Assembly (NCBI GenBank): GCA_029838215.1
Contig: JALGVI010000020.1
Location: 1-37,810, forward strand
Origin: Candidatus Helarchaeota archaeon
GTDB taxonomy: Archaea; Asgardarchaeota; Lokiarchaeia; Helarchaeales; RDOG01
DNA: 37,810 nt
Direction of reading: 5' to 3'
The position numbers and the translations under genes were made by a program. Each line of letters begins with the position of its first letter. The stretch's first letter is position 1. The notes under the pieces were generated by a model. The model had not been told where the DNA came from. It saw nothing but the letters and a program-made list of their open reading frames with translations, and did not search any database. Of this stretch, positions 8,008-16,694 are shown in pieces.

Positions 8008-10935
8008 ATGAATAAATTGGTAATTAAAGGAGCCCGGGAACATAACCTGAAAAATTTCGATTTAGAGATACCTAGAGATAAATTCATAGTTATTACGGGT
8101 ATATCGGGATCTGGTAAATCTTCACTTGCATTTGATACAATATATGCAGAAGGTCAGCGTCGATATGTAGAATCGTTGTCTGCTTATGCTCGTCAATTCT
8201 TAGGAAAAATGTTAAAACCAGATGTTGAATCAATCGAAGGTTTATCTCCAGCAATCGCTATCGAGCAGCGAGCATTATCCCATAATCCCCGCTCCACGGT
8301 CGGCACGGTTACTGAAATCTATGATTATTTAAGATTGTTGTTCGCAAGGATAGGAAGACCACATTGTCATCTATGCGGACGTCCAATTGCAAGACAAACA
8401 GTGCAGGAAATTGTCGATCAGGTGTTGTCATTTGAAAGAGGATCAAGAATCATCATTCTTTCACCACAAATACGTGGACGTAAGGGTCATTATGCCAAGT
8501 TATTTCAAGATTTGAAAAAGAAAGGTTTTGTCCGCGTGAGAGTTGATGGAGAAATTATTCCATTGGCATCTCCCATCAAGCTTGATAAGAATAAAAAACA
8601 TGATATCGAAATTGTCGTTGACAGGTTAGTCATTTCAGAAGAAGTTGAAAGGCAACTTACTGATGCTATTGAAACAGCATTGAATTTTGGAAATCGTGTC
8701 GTGTCCATTCTCGTTCTTGATCAAAATGATCCTCGCTGGAACAAGGAACTAATTTTTAGCGAAAATCTCGCCTGCGTGCATTGTGGTATTAGTTTTGAGG
8801 AATTAAATCCAAGAAATTTCTCATTCAATACACCATTCGGCAGCTGTCCCGTGTGCGAGGGCTTGGGCGTTAAAAAAGAGATTGACATGGGCCTTTTAAT
8901 TCCGGACGATACGCTCTCAATAAATCAAGGTGCCATCAGTGCATTAGGGGAAAATCGAAATACGTATTTCTTTCAAATGGTTCGATCGGTTGCTGAGCAT
9001 TATAACATCGATTTAGATAAGCCGTTTCGGGAGTTGACCAAAAAAGAAAGAGACATCATCCTAAATGGTTCTCCTGATATAATTCACTTCAAACTAGGGC
9101 GCGAAGGTGAGAATGTCTATGAGTTTCGGCGGAAATATGAAGGCGTCATCAATAACATGCAACGTAGATATCGCGAAACAAAATCGGAATGGTCTCGAGA
9201 ATTGACCGAAAGCTTCATGCAGGAACGAACTTGCCCGGCGTGTAATGGGAACCGACTTCGCCCAGAATCACTTTCGGTTCGTATAGGCAAGCATAATATA
9301 ATGGATCTTTGCCACGTTCCACTAATAGAATTACCCTCAATAGTCAATGAAATAAAATTGAATGATCGCGAAAAAATAATCGCAAAAGATGTCCTGAAGG
9401 AAATTAAAAATCGCATTCAATTTTTATTAAATGTGGGGCTTGGATACATCACGTTAGATAGAATGGCGAGCACTCTTTCTGCTGGTGAATCGCAACGTAT
9501 TCATTTGGCCACCCAAATCGGTTCAAACTTGGTCGGTGTTTTATATGTTCTTGATGAACCGTCAATCGGATTACACGCACGTGATAATGAAAGACTCTTA
9601 AACACGCTAGAAAAATTGAGAGATCTCGGAAATACGGTATTGGTCGTCGAACACGATCATGCAACTATAGAACGTTCGGATTTTGTAATTGATTTGGGTC
9701 CTGGAGCTGGTGAAAATGGAGGTTATGTCGTTGTTGCAGGATCACCAGAAGACGTAAAAAATTGTGAAGAATCCATAACAGGACGATTTTTAAGTGGAAA
9801 GGAAGAAATAGAAATTCCCGCGATGAGACGAAAAGCCCTCGATTGGATAGAGATCCGAGGTGCCAGGCACCATAACTTAAAAAACATAACGGTAAAGATC
9901 CCTCTTGGTGTATTTACTTGTGTCACGGGCGTTAGCGGTGCGGGTAAAAGCACCCTGATAAATGACATTCTATATAATCAATTAGCAAGCGAAATCAATG
10001 ATGCTTCGCTGATTCCGGGAGACCACGATGTCATAGTAGGAACCGAAAAAATAGACAAAATAATTAACATCACGCAAGCTCCGATAGGACGAACAACTCG
10101 AAGTAATCCTGCAACGTATTCAAAAGTTTGGGACGAAATACGAAAGGTTTTTGCTGAAATCAAAGAATCCAAACTTCGAGGCTATAAGCCCGGACGATTC
10201 AGTTTTAACGTGCAGGGCGGCCGATGTGAAGCCTGTCAAGGTGATGGTCTCATAAAAATTGATCTCGTCTTTTTAGCCCCGGTATTCGTGCCGTGCGAAG
10301 TTTGTAAAGGTGCAAAATACAATAGAGAGACCTTGGAAATCAAATTTAAGGAGAAAAGCATTGCAGATGTCCTAAACATGAGCGTAGATGAAGCATTGGA
10401 TTTCTTTAGTGCTTATCCTAAAATACGGCGTATTCTCCAAACACTCCAAGATGTAGGTCTTGGTTACATTAAATTAGGACAGTCAAGCCCTGTTTTAAGT
10501 GGTGGCGAAGCACAGCGCGTGAAATTAGCCCGAGAACTTTCTAAAAGATCGACAGGACGGACGCTCTATCTCTTGGACGAACCAACCACAGGTCTTTCGA
10601 CCTATGATATCAAAAAATTGCTGAATGTATTGCAGGTCTTGGTCGATAAAGGGAACACGGTTTTAGTCATTGAACATAACTTAGACGTGATAAAATCCGC
10701 AGACTATATCATTGATCTCGGTCCTGAAGGTGGAACGGATGGCGGTCAAGTAGTCGCAACGGGAACTCCAGAGGAAGTATCAAAGACGAATACGCATACC
10801 GGTAGATTCCTAAAAAAGATAATCCAGTCCGAAAAATTAAGCAATCCTACAAGCAAATCAATTTCAAAAACGCAACCAATCGTTAGATCTTCGAAAAAAA
10901 GCAAACCAAAAAAAAAGAGGAAAAACAAAAAATGA
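8008..10935 (+). CDS. uvrA: Excinuclease ABC subunit A
   Basis: A 975-residue protein, slightly longer than the usual 940-950. It has two ABC ATPase halves: Walker [10 protein letters not shown] at 31-39 with signature LSAGESQR, and GVSGAGKST in the second half with signature LSGGEAQR. Both Walker B regions ([22 protein letters not shown]) are intact. Zinc-finger cysteines are present, including the CEACQGDG...CEVCKG module that contacts DNA. UvrA is the damage sensor that loads UvrB. The extra length is a C-terminal lysine-rich tail of about 35 residues. ATG start; a TATA-like TTTTTTAAA lies near 7948-7956. Same strand as uvrB but separated by minus-strand genes. Confidence 0.97.
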   Translation: MNKLVIKGAREHNLKNFDLEIPRDKFIVITGISGSGKSSLAFDTIYAEGQRRYVESLSAYARQFLGKMLKPDVESIEGLSPAIAIEQRALSHNPRSTVGTVTEIYDYLRLLFARIGRPHCHLCGRPIARQTVQEIVDQVLSFERGSRIIILSPQIRGRKGHYAKLFQDLKKKGFVRVRVDGEIIPLASPIKLDKNKKHDIEIVVDRLVISEEVERQLTDAIETALNFGNRVVSILVLDQNDPRWNKELIFSENLACVHCGISFEELNPRNFSFNTPFGSCPVCEGLGVKKEIDMGLLIPDDTLSINQGAISALGENRNTYFFQMVRSVAEHYNIDLDKPFRELTKKERDIILNGSPDIIHFKLGREGENVYEFRRKYEGVINNMQRRYRETKSEWSRELTESFMQERTCPACNGNRLRPESLSVRIGKHNIMDLCHVPLIELPSIVNEIKLNDREKIIAKDVLKEIKNRIQFLLNVGLGYITLDRMASTLSAGESQRIHLATQIGSNLVGVLYVLDEPSIGLHARDNERLLNTLEKLRDLGNTVLVVEHDHATIERSDFVIDLGPGAGENGGYVVVAGSPEDVKNCEESITGRFLSGKEEIEIPAMRRKALDWIEIRGARHHNLKNITVKIPLGVFTCVTGVSGAGKSTLINDILYNQLASEINDASLIPGDHDVIVGTEKIDKIINITQAPIGRTTRSNPATYSKVWDEIRKVFAEIKESKLRGYKPGRFSFNVQGGRCEACQGDGLIKIDLVFLAPVFVPCEVCKGAKYNRETLEIKFKEKSIADVLNMSVDEALDFFSAYPKIRRILQTLQDVGLGYIKLGQSSPVLSGGEAQRVKLARELSKRSTGRTLYLLDEPTTGLSTYDIKKLLNVLQVLVDKGNTVLVIEHNLDVIKSADYIIDLGPEGGTDGGQVVATGTPEEVSKTNTHTGRFLKKIIQSEKLSNPTSKSISKTQPIVRSSKKSKPKKKRKNKK

Positions 10936-10950
10936 ATTTTCCTTGAGAAT

Positions 10951-11235
10951 TTATTTCTTCGTTAGGGTTATTTCGATCGTTGAAACGGAGAAGTTTCCTC
11001 GATCCTTGCTTTCAATGGTCTCTGTGCCTGTTTTGATATCAACGATTTCTATCTGCCCTTGCATGAATTTCGTCCTGAGAATTTCTGCAACATCTACGGC
11101 TCTGGAAATGGCACGACCTCTAGCCTTTATAATAATCTCCTTAGATTTTTCACCTTGAATTATGGCAAAACAAGCCATCACATAATTCATGGCGGGTTTT
11201 TGTCCAATAAATACCACGTTTTCGTCCTTACTCAT
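10951..11235 (-). CDS. albA: Alba chromatin / RNA-binding protein
   Basis: A 94-residue protein matching Alba in full length: VVFIGQKPAMNYVMAC at the N-terminus, including the conserved GxKP loop with the DNA-contacting lysine (Lys13), then the helix ARGRAISRAVDVAEIL and the final beta strands. Alba is a small dimeric nucleic-acid-binding protein that coats DNA and RNA in archaea. ATG start with a GTGAGATGA-like ribosome-binding region upstream. It is monocistronic and convergent with uvrA. Confidence 0.95.
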   Translation of the reverse strand: MSKDENVVFIGQKPAMNYVMACFAIIQGEKSKEIIIKARGRAISRAVDVAEILRTKFMQGQIEIVDIKTGTETIESKDRGNFSVSTIEITLTKK

Positions 11236-11437
11236 AATCTCATCTCACTTTTGTCGTTTGAAATTTTTGAGTCCGAGTTTCAATATAACCCGTTTACTTA
11301 GACAATTGTGTTTATTTCCTGCATTCAGAGAATGTTATAGGAAATCCCTGAAGAAAATTCTTCAAGCAAAAAAACAACAACCAAAGCATTATATAAATAA
11401 ATTCGTTCATGAGCTGAAGTATTGGTCTAGATCTTTT

Positions 11438-12592
11438 CTATTTCGTTTTGTAAACATTGAAAATTTTACATTGAGGAATACTTGTTAATCGCTGAAGTGC
11501 AACGTTAATCGCTTGAAATGAAGAATCAATTCCAATCCAACGCCTCTTCAATTGTTCTGCCGCAACAAGGCTGGTGCCAGAACCCGCAAAAGCATCTAAT
11601 ATAACATCGCCCTCATTGGAAGATGCAGAAATTATCAATTTTAACATCTCAAGATTCTTTTCTGTTGGATATGAAGGATATGGAGCATCCTTATACATCC
11701 ACACATCCTGCTTCTTCTTTCCCTTCTTAACATATTCATCAGCATAAATGATCTTTCGGGGATTTCCTGTCTTGGACCATTCAATTAAACCCTTCTGGTC
11801 AAGATCTTCCAGTACGTCTGGGGAATAACGCCAATGACGTCCCTTTGGTGGTAACTTTCCCCGCCATGGTTGACCAGTTGGGCCATTCTTGGTCTCACCC
11901 GGCGCGTGAAGTGGGTTTGTTGTATACATTCGACCATTCTTATCTCTCCTCGGAAATAATCGAAGAAGATCCTCCTCCGTAAAAGAATCTCGGGGGTCAT
12001 TCCAAATATATTTTCTCGTTTTTGAGTAAAAATAGATCACGTCTTTATAATTACCGTATGCTTTTCGGGCAAAGTTTTTCGGATTGCATTTAATTCGGGA
12101 AATATCATTAATATAACGCTCGGGTCCAAAAACTTCATCCAAAATAATCTTAACATAATGTCCTACCTTTGAATCCACGTGAACATAGATTGAACCATCA
12201 TCAGCCAATAACTCACGCATCAAGATCAAGCGATGTCGCAAGAATTCTAAATATTCGGGACCGCTTAATTTGTCTGCATAAGCCACGGCATCTTTATCAC
12301 TCATGCTGATAGTTGCGGTTCGTTCTTTACCGATCTTGAAATCTTTTTTAGTAGCGAATGGTGGATCAATATAAATCAACTTCACCTTGTTTTTCAGTTT
12401 AGGATCTTGAAGTAATGTCTTCAAAACGTTTAAACAATCGCCATGTATCAAAAAATTGTTCCACTCATCTGATGTTTTTTTTTCTCCTGCCATTTTCTCA
12501 ATTTTTAGATTTGCCATTGGTGTCGAACTCAATACTTCTGCCTTGGAAAGCTTACCAAGATAAGTGAGTTTAATTCCATTCATGTGGATCAC
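11438..12592 (-). CDS. Beta-class DNA methyltransferase (type III Mod-like)
   Basis: A 384-residue amino-methyltransferase. Catalytic motif IV is DPPF at 76-79 and comes before the SAM-binding motif I FAGSG (about 335), with a central region that would hold target recognition; this order defines the beta class, to which type III Mod subunits and some orphan adenine or cytosine-N4 enzymes belong. No restriction endonuclease gene lies next to it, so it is either an orphan methylase or a partner of a distant nuclease. The GTG at 12592 is the longest start; the ATG at codon 4 (MNGIKL) is equally plausible. A membrane-protein gene ends three bases upstream. Confidence 0.88.
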   Translation of the reverse strand: MIHMNGIKLTYLGKLSKAEVLSSTPMANLKIEKMAGEKKTSDEWNNFLIHGDCLNVLKTLLQDPKLKNKVKLIYIDPPFATKKDFKIGKERTATISMSDKDAVAYADKLSGPEYLEFLRHRLILMRELLADDGSIYVHVDSKVGHYVKIILDEVFGPERYINDISRIKCNPKNFARKAYGNYKDVIYFYSKTRKYIWNDPRDSFTEEDLLRLFPRRDKNGRMYTTNPLHAPGETKNGPTGQPWRGKLPPKGRHWRYSPDVLEDLDQKGLIEWSKTGNPRKIIYADEYVKKGKKKQDVWMYKDAPYPSYPTEKNLEMLKLIISASSNEGDVILDAFAGSGTSLVAAEQLKRRWIGIDSSFQAINVALQRLTSIPQCKIFNVYKTK

Positions 12593-12595
12593 GAT

Positions 12596-13186
12596 TTAAA
12601 GACTTGGATTTATTAAGAGAAATTGGCTTGCCAACGTCGCAACGATGAAAACCACGGCAAGCGCGCTCAAGAATATGACATCAACCTTCTGGTAGGAACC
12701 ATCAAAGACTTTTATCCCCCAAATAAAGGTCAGGGACAATGCAATGCTGGTAAAAACAACCTCCTTGACAGGGTACCATGCGGTAGGAAAGAAAATCTTG
12801 AAAAATAAATTAATCGGCTCATCAGGTAACTGAAAAAATTGAAGAAACGAATTCACGGCACATTGATATAAAGATGGAATCCAAAACCAGCAAAGAAATA
12901 TGTTTGTAAGTCGGAAAAACTTCAAGAGCCTGGATGTAAGAAGAATCACCCCGCCTATTGCCACGACAAGAATGACACCTCCAAGAGGACCTAAGAGATT
13001 TAACGCTAAATCAACGGCGACGTTTCCCCATCGTTCATGCATGATGGCAACGTGTAAATAAATTCCAATCGCATATAAAATAAAACCTCCAAAAGCAAAG
13101 GCATTCAAGAGATTTACCTTAAATTCTGTCGTTAAAACTTCTTGTTCATGATCCGTTGGTGAATCATTCGTTAAATTCACGCTCAT
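12596..13186 (-). CDS. Hypothetical integral membrane protein
   Basis: A 196-residue protein with about five hydrophobic segments (around 26-48, 63-90, 96-116, 138-158 and 172-193) and no recognised motif. A polar N-terminus of about 20 residues is acidic. The stop codon lies three bases before the longest start of the methyltransferase gene, so the two are probably co-transcribed. A functional link to the methylase, for example as an unusual restriction partner, is only speculation. ATG start with GGAAAG upstream. Confidence 0.7.
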   Translation of the reverse strand: MSVNLTNDSPTDHEQEVLTTEFKVNLLNAFAFGGFILYAIGIYLHVAIMHERWGNVAVDLALNLLGPLGGVILVVAIGGVILLTSRLLKFFRLTNIFLCWFWIPSLYQCAVNSFLQFFQLPDEPINLFFKIFFPTAWYPVKEVVFTSIALSLTFIWGIKVFDGSYQKVDVIFLSALAVVFIVATLASQFLLINPSL

Positions 13187-13323
13187 TTACTTTCCTTCCT
13201 TAACGAAATAATTGACCTAATTCGATATTTAACAATGCGAGGAAGAACATAAAAACTGAAAGCTTCTTTAATACTTTAGTACAAATCTTAAGTGCAATTC
13301 ACGATCAACATGAAGGGATTTTG

Positions 13324-13773
13324 ATGGTAAATATAAAGATTCGTGCTTCTAGAATAGAGGACATCGATGAACTGAAAGCATTAATGAGATCCTTGACGGA
13401 ATACTTCAAGCGACCTTTTTACGAAAAACAATGGATAATGGATATCAAATATAAATTTGAATCTGCACCGGAATCTATTATTGTTGCAGAAGATACAGAA
13501 AACAATGAACTTGTCGGCATGATACTTGTTGATATCGGTCGCGATCCTTACTCTGGAGCAATAATTGCTCAATTAAACAATTTCATCGTGAAGAAGGAAT
13601 GGAGGGGTAAGGGAATCGGCTCAAAACTCATTCAACGTGCTATTGAACTATGTCGAGACAAAAAGGTCAAAGAAATTCATACTAATGCTCGCAAAGAAAT
13701 TGATGAATTATTGCTTCTATTCGAGAAATTTGACTTCGTGGAAAGTCATGTTGTCATGAAACTCGAATTATGA
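13324..13773 (+). CDS. GNAT-family N-acetyltransferase
   Basis: About 149 residues, the standard size of a single GNAT domain. The acetyl-CoA-binding motif A is seen as EWRGKGIGSKLIQRAIE near residues 91-107 (pattern Q/RxxGxG/A), preceded by the beta4 strand AQLNNFIV. The N-terminal IRASRIEDIDELKAL is also typical. Substrate is not deducible. I chose the ATG at 13324; a TTG directly before it adds one residue. It stands alone between divergent and convergent neighbours. Confidence 0.85.
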   Translation: MVNIKIRASRIEDIDELKALMRSLTEYFKRPFYEKQWIMDIKYKFESAPESIIVAEDTENNELVGMILVDIGRDPYSGAIIAQLNNFIVKKEWRGKGIGSKLIQRAIELCRDKKVKEIHTNARKEIDELLLLFEKFDFVESHVVMKLEL

Positions 13774-13783
13774 ATCTATTTTA

Positions 13784-14305
13784 TTAAATCCTATAGGTTG
13801 GACCAAACAATACCGTGATTTCATCTTTTAGTTTTTGAACTTGACCCCTTATTTTATTTGATCTTATAAAAGAATCGATCTTATTGATTACAAGTTGATA
13901 GAGCATTTCAAACTCAAAACGTGATTCGTATGAATCATCCCGCGTGGCAAGCGTTGTAATGGCCAAGTTAAGGCGTTGAATTTCAAATCGAACTTTTTCC
14001 AATTCATCCTCGAATTTCGTGGGATTAATGGCAGGTATTGTTTCTGAAATATCCATTTCAACCAACCTACGAATGAATTGTGATAGTGTTTCCCCGTATT
14101 TGTTCTTTGCATGTTCCATCCAACGTGCTTTCTCCACCCTTTTTAAACGAATAGTTACAAACGTCCCAAGACCTTGCGTTTTCTTCAATTTCTTCAACCA
14201 ACCAAATTTCGTGTCAAGGTTCTGTATTGATTTTTGTCTAGACAATAACAGAACCATATATAAATTAAATCTTGAACTGTTTGCTACAAAATATTCACTT
14301 AACAA
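13784..14305 (-). CDS. Ribbon-helix-helix (CopG/Arc-like) DNA-binding protein, start uncertain
   Basis: The longest reading is 173 residues from a TTG. Residues about 47-87 look like a ribbon-helix-helix domain: a short strand (FVTIRLKR), then two amphipathic helices (EKARWMEHAKNKYG and TLSQFIRRLVEMDI). A helical, probably coiled-coil region follows. The N-terminal 16-36 residues are doubtful: the first codons overlap a TATA-like sequence (14257-14265) and a palindrome (14234-14245), so the real start may be the ATG at codon 17 or a later TTG (codon 37, about 14197). It is divergent from the hydrogenase genes, so a role as an autoregulator or a hydrogenase regulator is possible but unproven. 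Confidence 0.6.
   Translation of the reverse strand: MLSEYFVANSSRFNLYMVLLLSRQKSIQNLDTKFGWLKKLKKTQGLGTFVTIRLKRVEKARWMEHAKNKYGETLSQFIRRLVEMDISETIPAINPTKFEDELEKVRFEIQRLNLAITTLATRDDSYESRFEFEMLYQLVINKIDSFIRSNKIRGQVQKLKDEITVLFGPTYRI
14218..14255. promoter_or_regulatory. Nested inverted repeats: candidate operator between RHH gene and vhuA
   Basis: A perfect 12-base palindrome TTGTCTAGACAA (14234-14245) is flanked by perfect eight-base inverted arms GGTTCTGT (14218-14225) and ACAGAACC (14248-14255). On the plus strand a TATA-like TATATAAAT follows directly (14257-14265). Ribbon-helix-helix proteins bind short palindromes of this kind, and the neighbouring minus-strand gene encodes one. Binding is inferred, not shown. 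Confidence 0.4.
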
Positions 14306-14348
14306 CTCAGTTAAAATCCATTAGAAACGTTAATGGAATGAGTCTAAC

Positions 14349-15659
14349 ATGTCAAAAACAATCAAAATCGATCCAGTCACGAGACTTGAAGGTCACGGTG
14401 CGATTACAATTAAACTCGGACCGGGCAATAAAGTCGAGGACGTGCAATATAATATTACATCGACACGCTTCTTTGAAAAGTGGTTCGAAGGTCGCAAGGC
14501 AGAAGACGTGCCACGGATGGCTCCAAGGATTTGTGGTATTTGTCCAATTCCACATCACTTGGCATCTACAAAAGCGGTTGAAGCTGCCTTTGGCATAACA
14601 CCCCCACGACCGGCATTGAAGCTTCGTGAATTGATGATCAACGCCAAACAAATCTCATCTCACGTGCTTCACATTGCTGCACTACAATTACCCGATCTAC
14701 TCGTTGGACCTTTTGCTCCTAAAGAAAAACGAAACGTGGTTACCGTTATCAACGCCCTTCCGGATATTGGTAAGGCTGTTTTCGAAGCAATGCGATTTGG
14801 TCAGGAACTCTGTGCTTCCATTGGTGGAAAGTCAGTTCATCCTGTATCCGCAATTGCTGGCGGAATGACAAGCCCGTGGAGTGAAGAAAAACGTGATCAA
14901 TTCTTGAAAGCCATTCCGCGTGTTGTCGAAATCGGCAAGGTTGTAGTCGATTTGGGTAATAAGCTAGTACAAGATTATCTTGACGTGATCACGAAAGTAG
15001 GAAATGTCCCAACATATTACTTTGGTCTGGTAAACGATAAAAAAGAAATGACCATTTGGGATGGTAATTTACGCGTTATGGCTCCCGATGGCAAAATCGT
15101 CGTGGATGAACATCCTTCAAAATATCTCGAATTTCTAGGTGAACACATACCCAATTATTCTTATGCAACGCACATTTACTACAAAGGCGCAGGATATCCT
15201 GACGGCATCTGGCGTGCAAATTGTTTAGCACGTCTGAACGTTGCAGAAAAAATGCAAACGCCATGGGCACAAGAACTACTTGAGGAATTCCGCAAGACAG
15301 TCGGTCGTCCGTGTCACTTAAACTTTGCATACGTTTGGGCCCGCATCATTGAAACAATCCAAGCCGTTGAAAAATGCAAGATCCTCATGGAAGATCCGGA
15401 AATCGTTTCAACAGACGTGAAACTGGCAGACGTTGAACCAAAAGCTGGCGTTGGCGTCGGTTGTGTTGAAGCACCGAGAGGTAACCTGATACACAATTAT
15501 TGGACAAACGATAAAGGCATCGTTACAAAAGCCAATTTGGTCGTTGCAACCAATAATAACATTGCAGGCATTCAAAAATCACTCTTGCACGTGGCAAAAC
15601 AAGTCTTCGAAGATAAAGCCCATGAGAGTCTCAAACTCCCTGAACCCATGATAAAATAA
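14349..15659 (+). CDS. vhuA: F420-non-reducing NiFe hydrogenase large subunit, lacking the C-terminal Ni motif (VhuA/MvhA-like)
   Basis: A 436-residue group 3 NiFe-hydrogenase large subunit. The N-terminal motif PVTRLEGHG is present, followed by the first nickel-ligand motif RICGIC (Cys62, Cys65). The usual C-terminal DPCxxCxxH motif is missing: the protein ends in LPEPMIK. That motif is instead encoded 21 bases downstream as a separate small selenoprotein. This split is known from Methanococcales VhuA/VhuU, where the two chains together hold the Ni-Fe site. In methanogens the enzyme passes electrons from H2 through VhuG/VhuD to heterodisulfide reductase; no small subunit, VhuD or HdrA gene is in this window. 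ATG start. Confidence 0.92.
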   Translation: MSKTIKIDPVTRLEGHGAITIKLGPGNKVEDVQYNITSTRFFEKWFEGRKAEDVPRMAPRICGICPIPHHLASTKAVEAAFGITPPRPALKLRELMINAKQISSHVLHIAALQLPDLLVGPFAPKEKRNVVTVINALPDIGKAVFEAMRFGQELCASIGGKSVHPVSAIAGGMTSPWSEEKRDQFLKAIPRVVEIGKVVVDLGNKLVQDYLDVITKVGNVPTYYFGLVNDKKEMTIWDGNLRVMAPDGKIVVDEHPSKYLEFLGEHIPNYSYATHIYYKGAGYPDGIWRANCLARLNVAEKMQTPWAQELLEEFRKTVGRPCHLNFAYVWARIIETIQAVEKCKILMEDPEIVSTDVKLADVEPKAGVGVGCVEAPRGNLIHNYWTNDKGIVTKANLVVATNNNIAGIQKSLLHVAKQVFEDKAHESLKLPEPMIK

Positions 15660-15680
15660 TCTTAAAATTAGGTGAAAAAC

Positions 15681-15833
15681 ATGAGCGAAGAAATTCCTGA
15701 AGGACTCCTGAACCTTCTTGAAATGGTCGTTCGCAATTATGACTGCTGACTATCGTGCGCAGCACATTTGACCATCATTGATGAAAATGATAACGTAATT
15801 GTCGAAAAAGATATCGTCATTGGTTCAGGATGA
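15681..15833 (+). CDS. vhuU: Selenocysteine-containing hydrogenase subunit (VhuU-like), UGA at codon 23 read as Sec
   Basis: The frame runs ATG, 22 codons, in-frame TGA at 15747-15749, then 27 further codons to a second TGA at 15831-15833. Reading the first TGA as Sec (U) gives NYDCULSCAAH, which aligns with the NiFe-hydrogenase C-terminal motif DPCxxCxxH: the first nickel-ligand cysteine becomes Sec23, and Cys26 and His29 are kept; the usual proline is a cysteine. This is the VhuU arrangement. After His29 come about 21 residues that a maturation protease may remove. GGTGA at 15671-15675 is a ribosome-binding site. The gene is missed by ordinary gene calling. The missing motif in the upstream VhuA and the SECIS-like hairpin downstream support the reading. 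Confidence 0.88.
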
Positions 15834-15888
15834 TTCGCGTCCGAAAGCAAGGCTGGACGCGGGGACGAACCCACGCCTGGGTTGAACC
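15822..15888 (+). promoter_or_regulatory. SECIS-like element with a eukaryote-type kink-turn core
   Basis: Helix II is a perfect seven-pair GC-rich stem, 15836-15842 with 15855-15861, extended by two wobble pairs. Below it, AUGA (15830-15833) faces GGAC (15863-15866), giving the tandem sheared pairs A33-G64 and G32-A65 (last two digits of position), as in the eukaryotic SECIS quartet. The 12-base apical loop contains AA pairs. A lower stem can form from 15822-15829 with 15876-15883 (half wobble), or 15822-15827 with 15883-15888 around a separate hairpin (68-73 with 78-83). Eukaryote-like SECIS elements have been described in Lokiarchaeota. The TGA of the core is also the apparent stop codon of vhuU. 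Confidence 0.7.
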
Positions 15889-15890
15889 AA

Positions 15891-15915
15891 CTTTTTTCTT
15901 TTTTTCCTGTTTTCT
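15891..15915 (+). terminator. T-rich terminator after the vhuAU unit
   Basis: Several runs of T directly after the SECIS-like structure, as expected for archaeal T-rich termination. Confidence 0.45.
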
Positions 15916-16033
15916 CATAAATTGCTATAAAATAAATAATTCTTTTGCATCATCAGCTCCCATTATAAGCGATCCATCACAATATATCAAAAAACACGGA
16001 AAGAATTGAAAAAAAATATGAGGATTGATTAAT

Positions 16034-16534
16034 ATGCCATTTCTACCTGAATGGGAAGTTCCCGAAGAACGAGCAAAAGATTATAAAAAATTACAAGAAG
16101 CCTTTTGCGAAGGCGAAGAACCTATTGCCGCTTGCAAAATGATGAGCAATGGTGTTGAAGGATTTGGAGTTCTGACGAATCAAGCATTTTATTGGGCTCC
16201 GCATCACTCTGGCTGGACCAAGTTTGCTGCATATACTAGTTCAGGATCATCTGGAGCCGCAGCACGAAGGGCCATGAGAAGTAATGAAGAAAAAGCAAAC
16301 GAACTTAAAAGCATTGCTGAAGTCGAAATCAAAGGAAACGGAATGATGAACATAAAATGGAAAAAAATCGATAAGAAAACTGGTGAATTCGTAACAAATA
16401 AAAAAGGAGAATTCAAAACAATAAAAACTAAATACGTTCTATTACGTCCGAAAAAAATCGATAAGAAAACTTGGAAAAATCAACGAGATCAATTCGGAGA
16501 ACTTGTCAAGAAAGCCATTGCAGATTCAAATTAA
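16034..16534 (+). CDS. Hypothetical protein, possible PH-like fold
   Basis: About 166 residues from the ATG at 16034 (a TTG three codons earlier is possible; GAGG lies upstream at 16019-16022). The segment GFGVLTNQAFYWAP resembles the strand pair of bacterial PH-like domains (pattern GxLTNxRLxF), but the match is weak. A glycine/serine/alanine-rich stretch (SSGSSGAAARRAM) follows, then a lysine-rich C-terminal half. The short peptide KKIDKKT occurs twice, encoded by a perfect 22-base direct repeat. No membrane segment. Function unknown. Confidence 0.65.
   Translation: MPFLPEWEVPEERAKDYKKLQEAFCEGEEPIAACKMMSNGVEGFGVLTNQAFYWAPHHSGWTKFAAYTSSGSSGAAARRAMRSNEEKANELKSIAEVEIKGNGMMNIKWKKIDKKTGEFVTNKKGEFKTIKTKYVLLRPKKIDKKTWKNQRDQFGELVKKAIADSN
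16360..16471 (+). repeat. 22-base direct repeat inside the PH-like gene
   Basis: Bases 16360-16381 recur exactly at 16450-16471, 90 bases (30 codons) apart and in the same frame, encoding the peptide KKIDKKT twice. It looks like a small internal duplication. Confidence 0.8.
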
Positions 16535-16566
16535 ATATTTTTTTACTTGGAATGATAATAAACAAA

Positions 16567-16583
16567 TTTCCTCTTTTTTTCTT
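16567..16583 (+). terminator. T-rich terminator
   Basis: A TTTCCTC then seven-T run 33 bases after the preceding stop codon. Confidence 0.3.
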
Positions 16584-16694
16584 ACAAATCTTAATTTCGT
16601 AAGCTAATTTTTTAACAAATGAATGACAAAAAAGAATACGTTGGAGGATTCTTTAAGACCTTATAAAATTTAAGATTAAAAATTGGTGAGCTAA

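Noticed and set aside
11345..11365. Small palindrome GAAGAA-AA-TTCTTC between alba and the methylase gene
   Set aside because: Six-base arms in AT-rich DNA are expected by chance and there is no T-tract or other support.
15660..15850. vhuU region as a decayed hydrogenase 3' end (frameshift or pseudogene)
   Set aside because: It has its own ATG and ribosome-binding site, an intact DxUxxCxxH motif and a SECIS-like fold, which fits a separate functional gene.
15834..15920. Read-through of the second TGA of vhuU to a TAA at 15918
   Set aside because: The extension would run through the GC-rich SECIS-like fold and a T-tract and gives a low-complexity peptide. The second TGA is more likely the stop.
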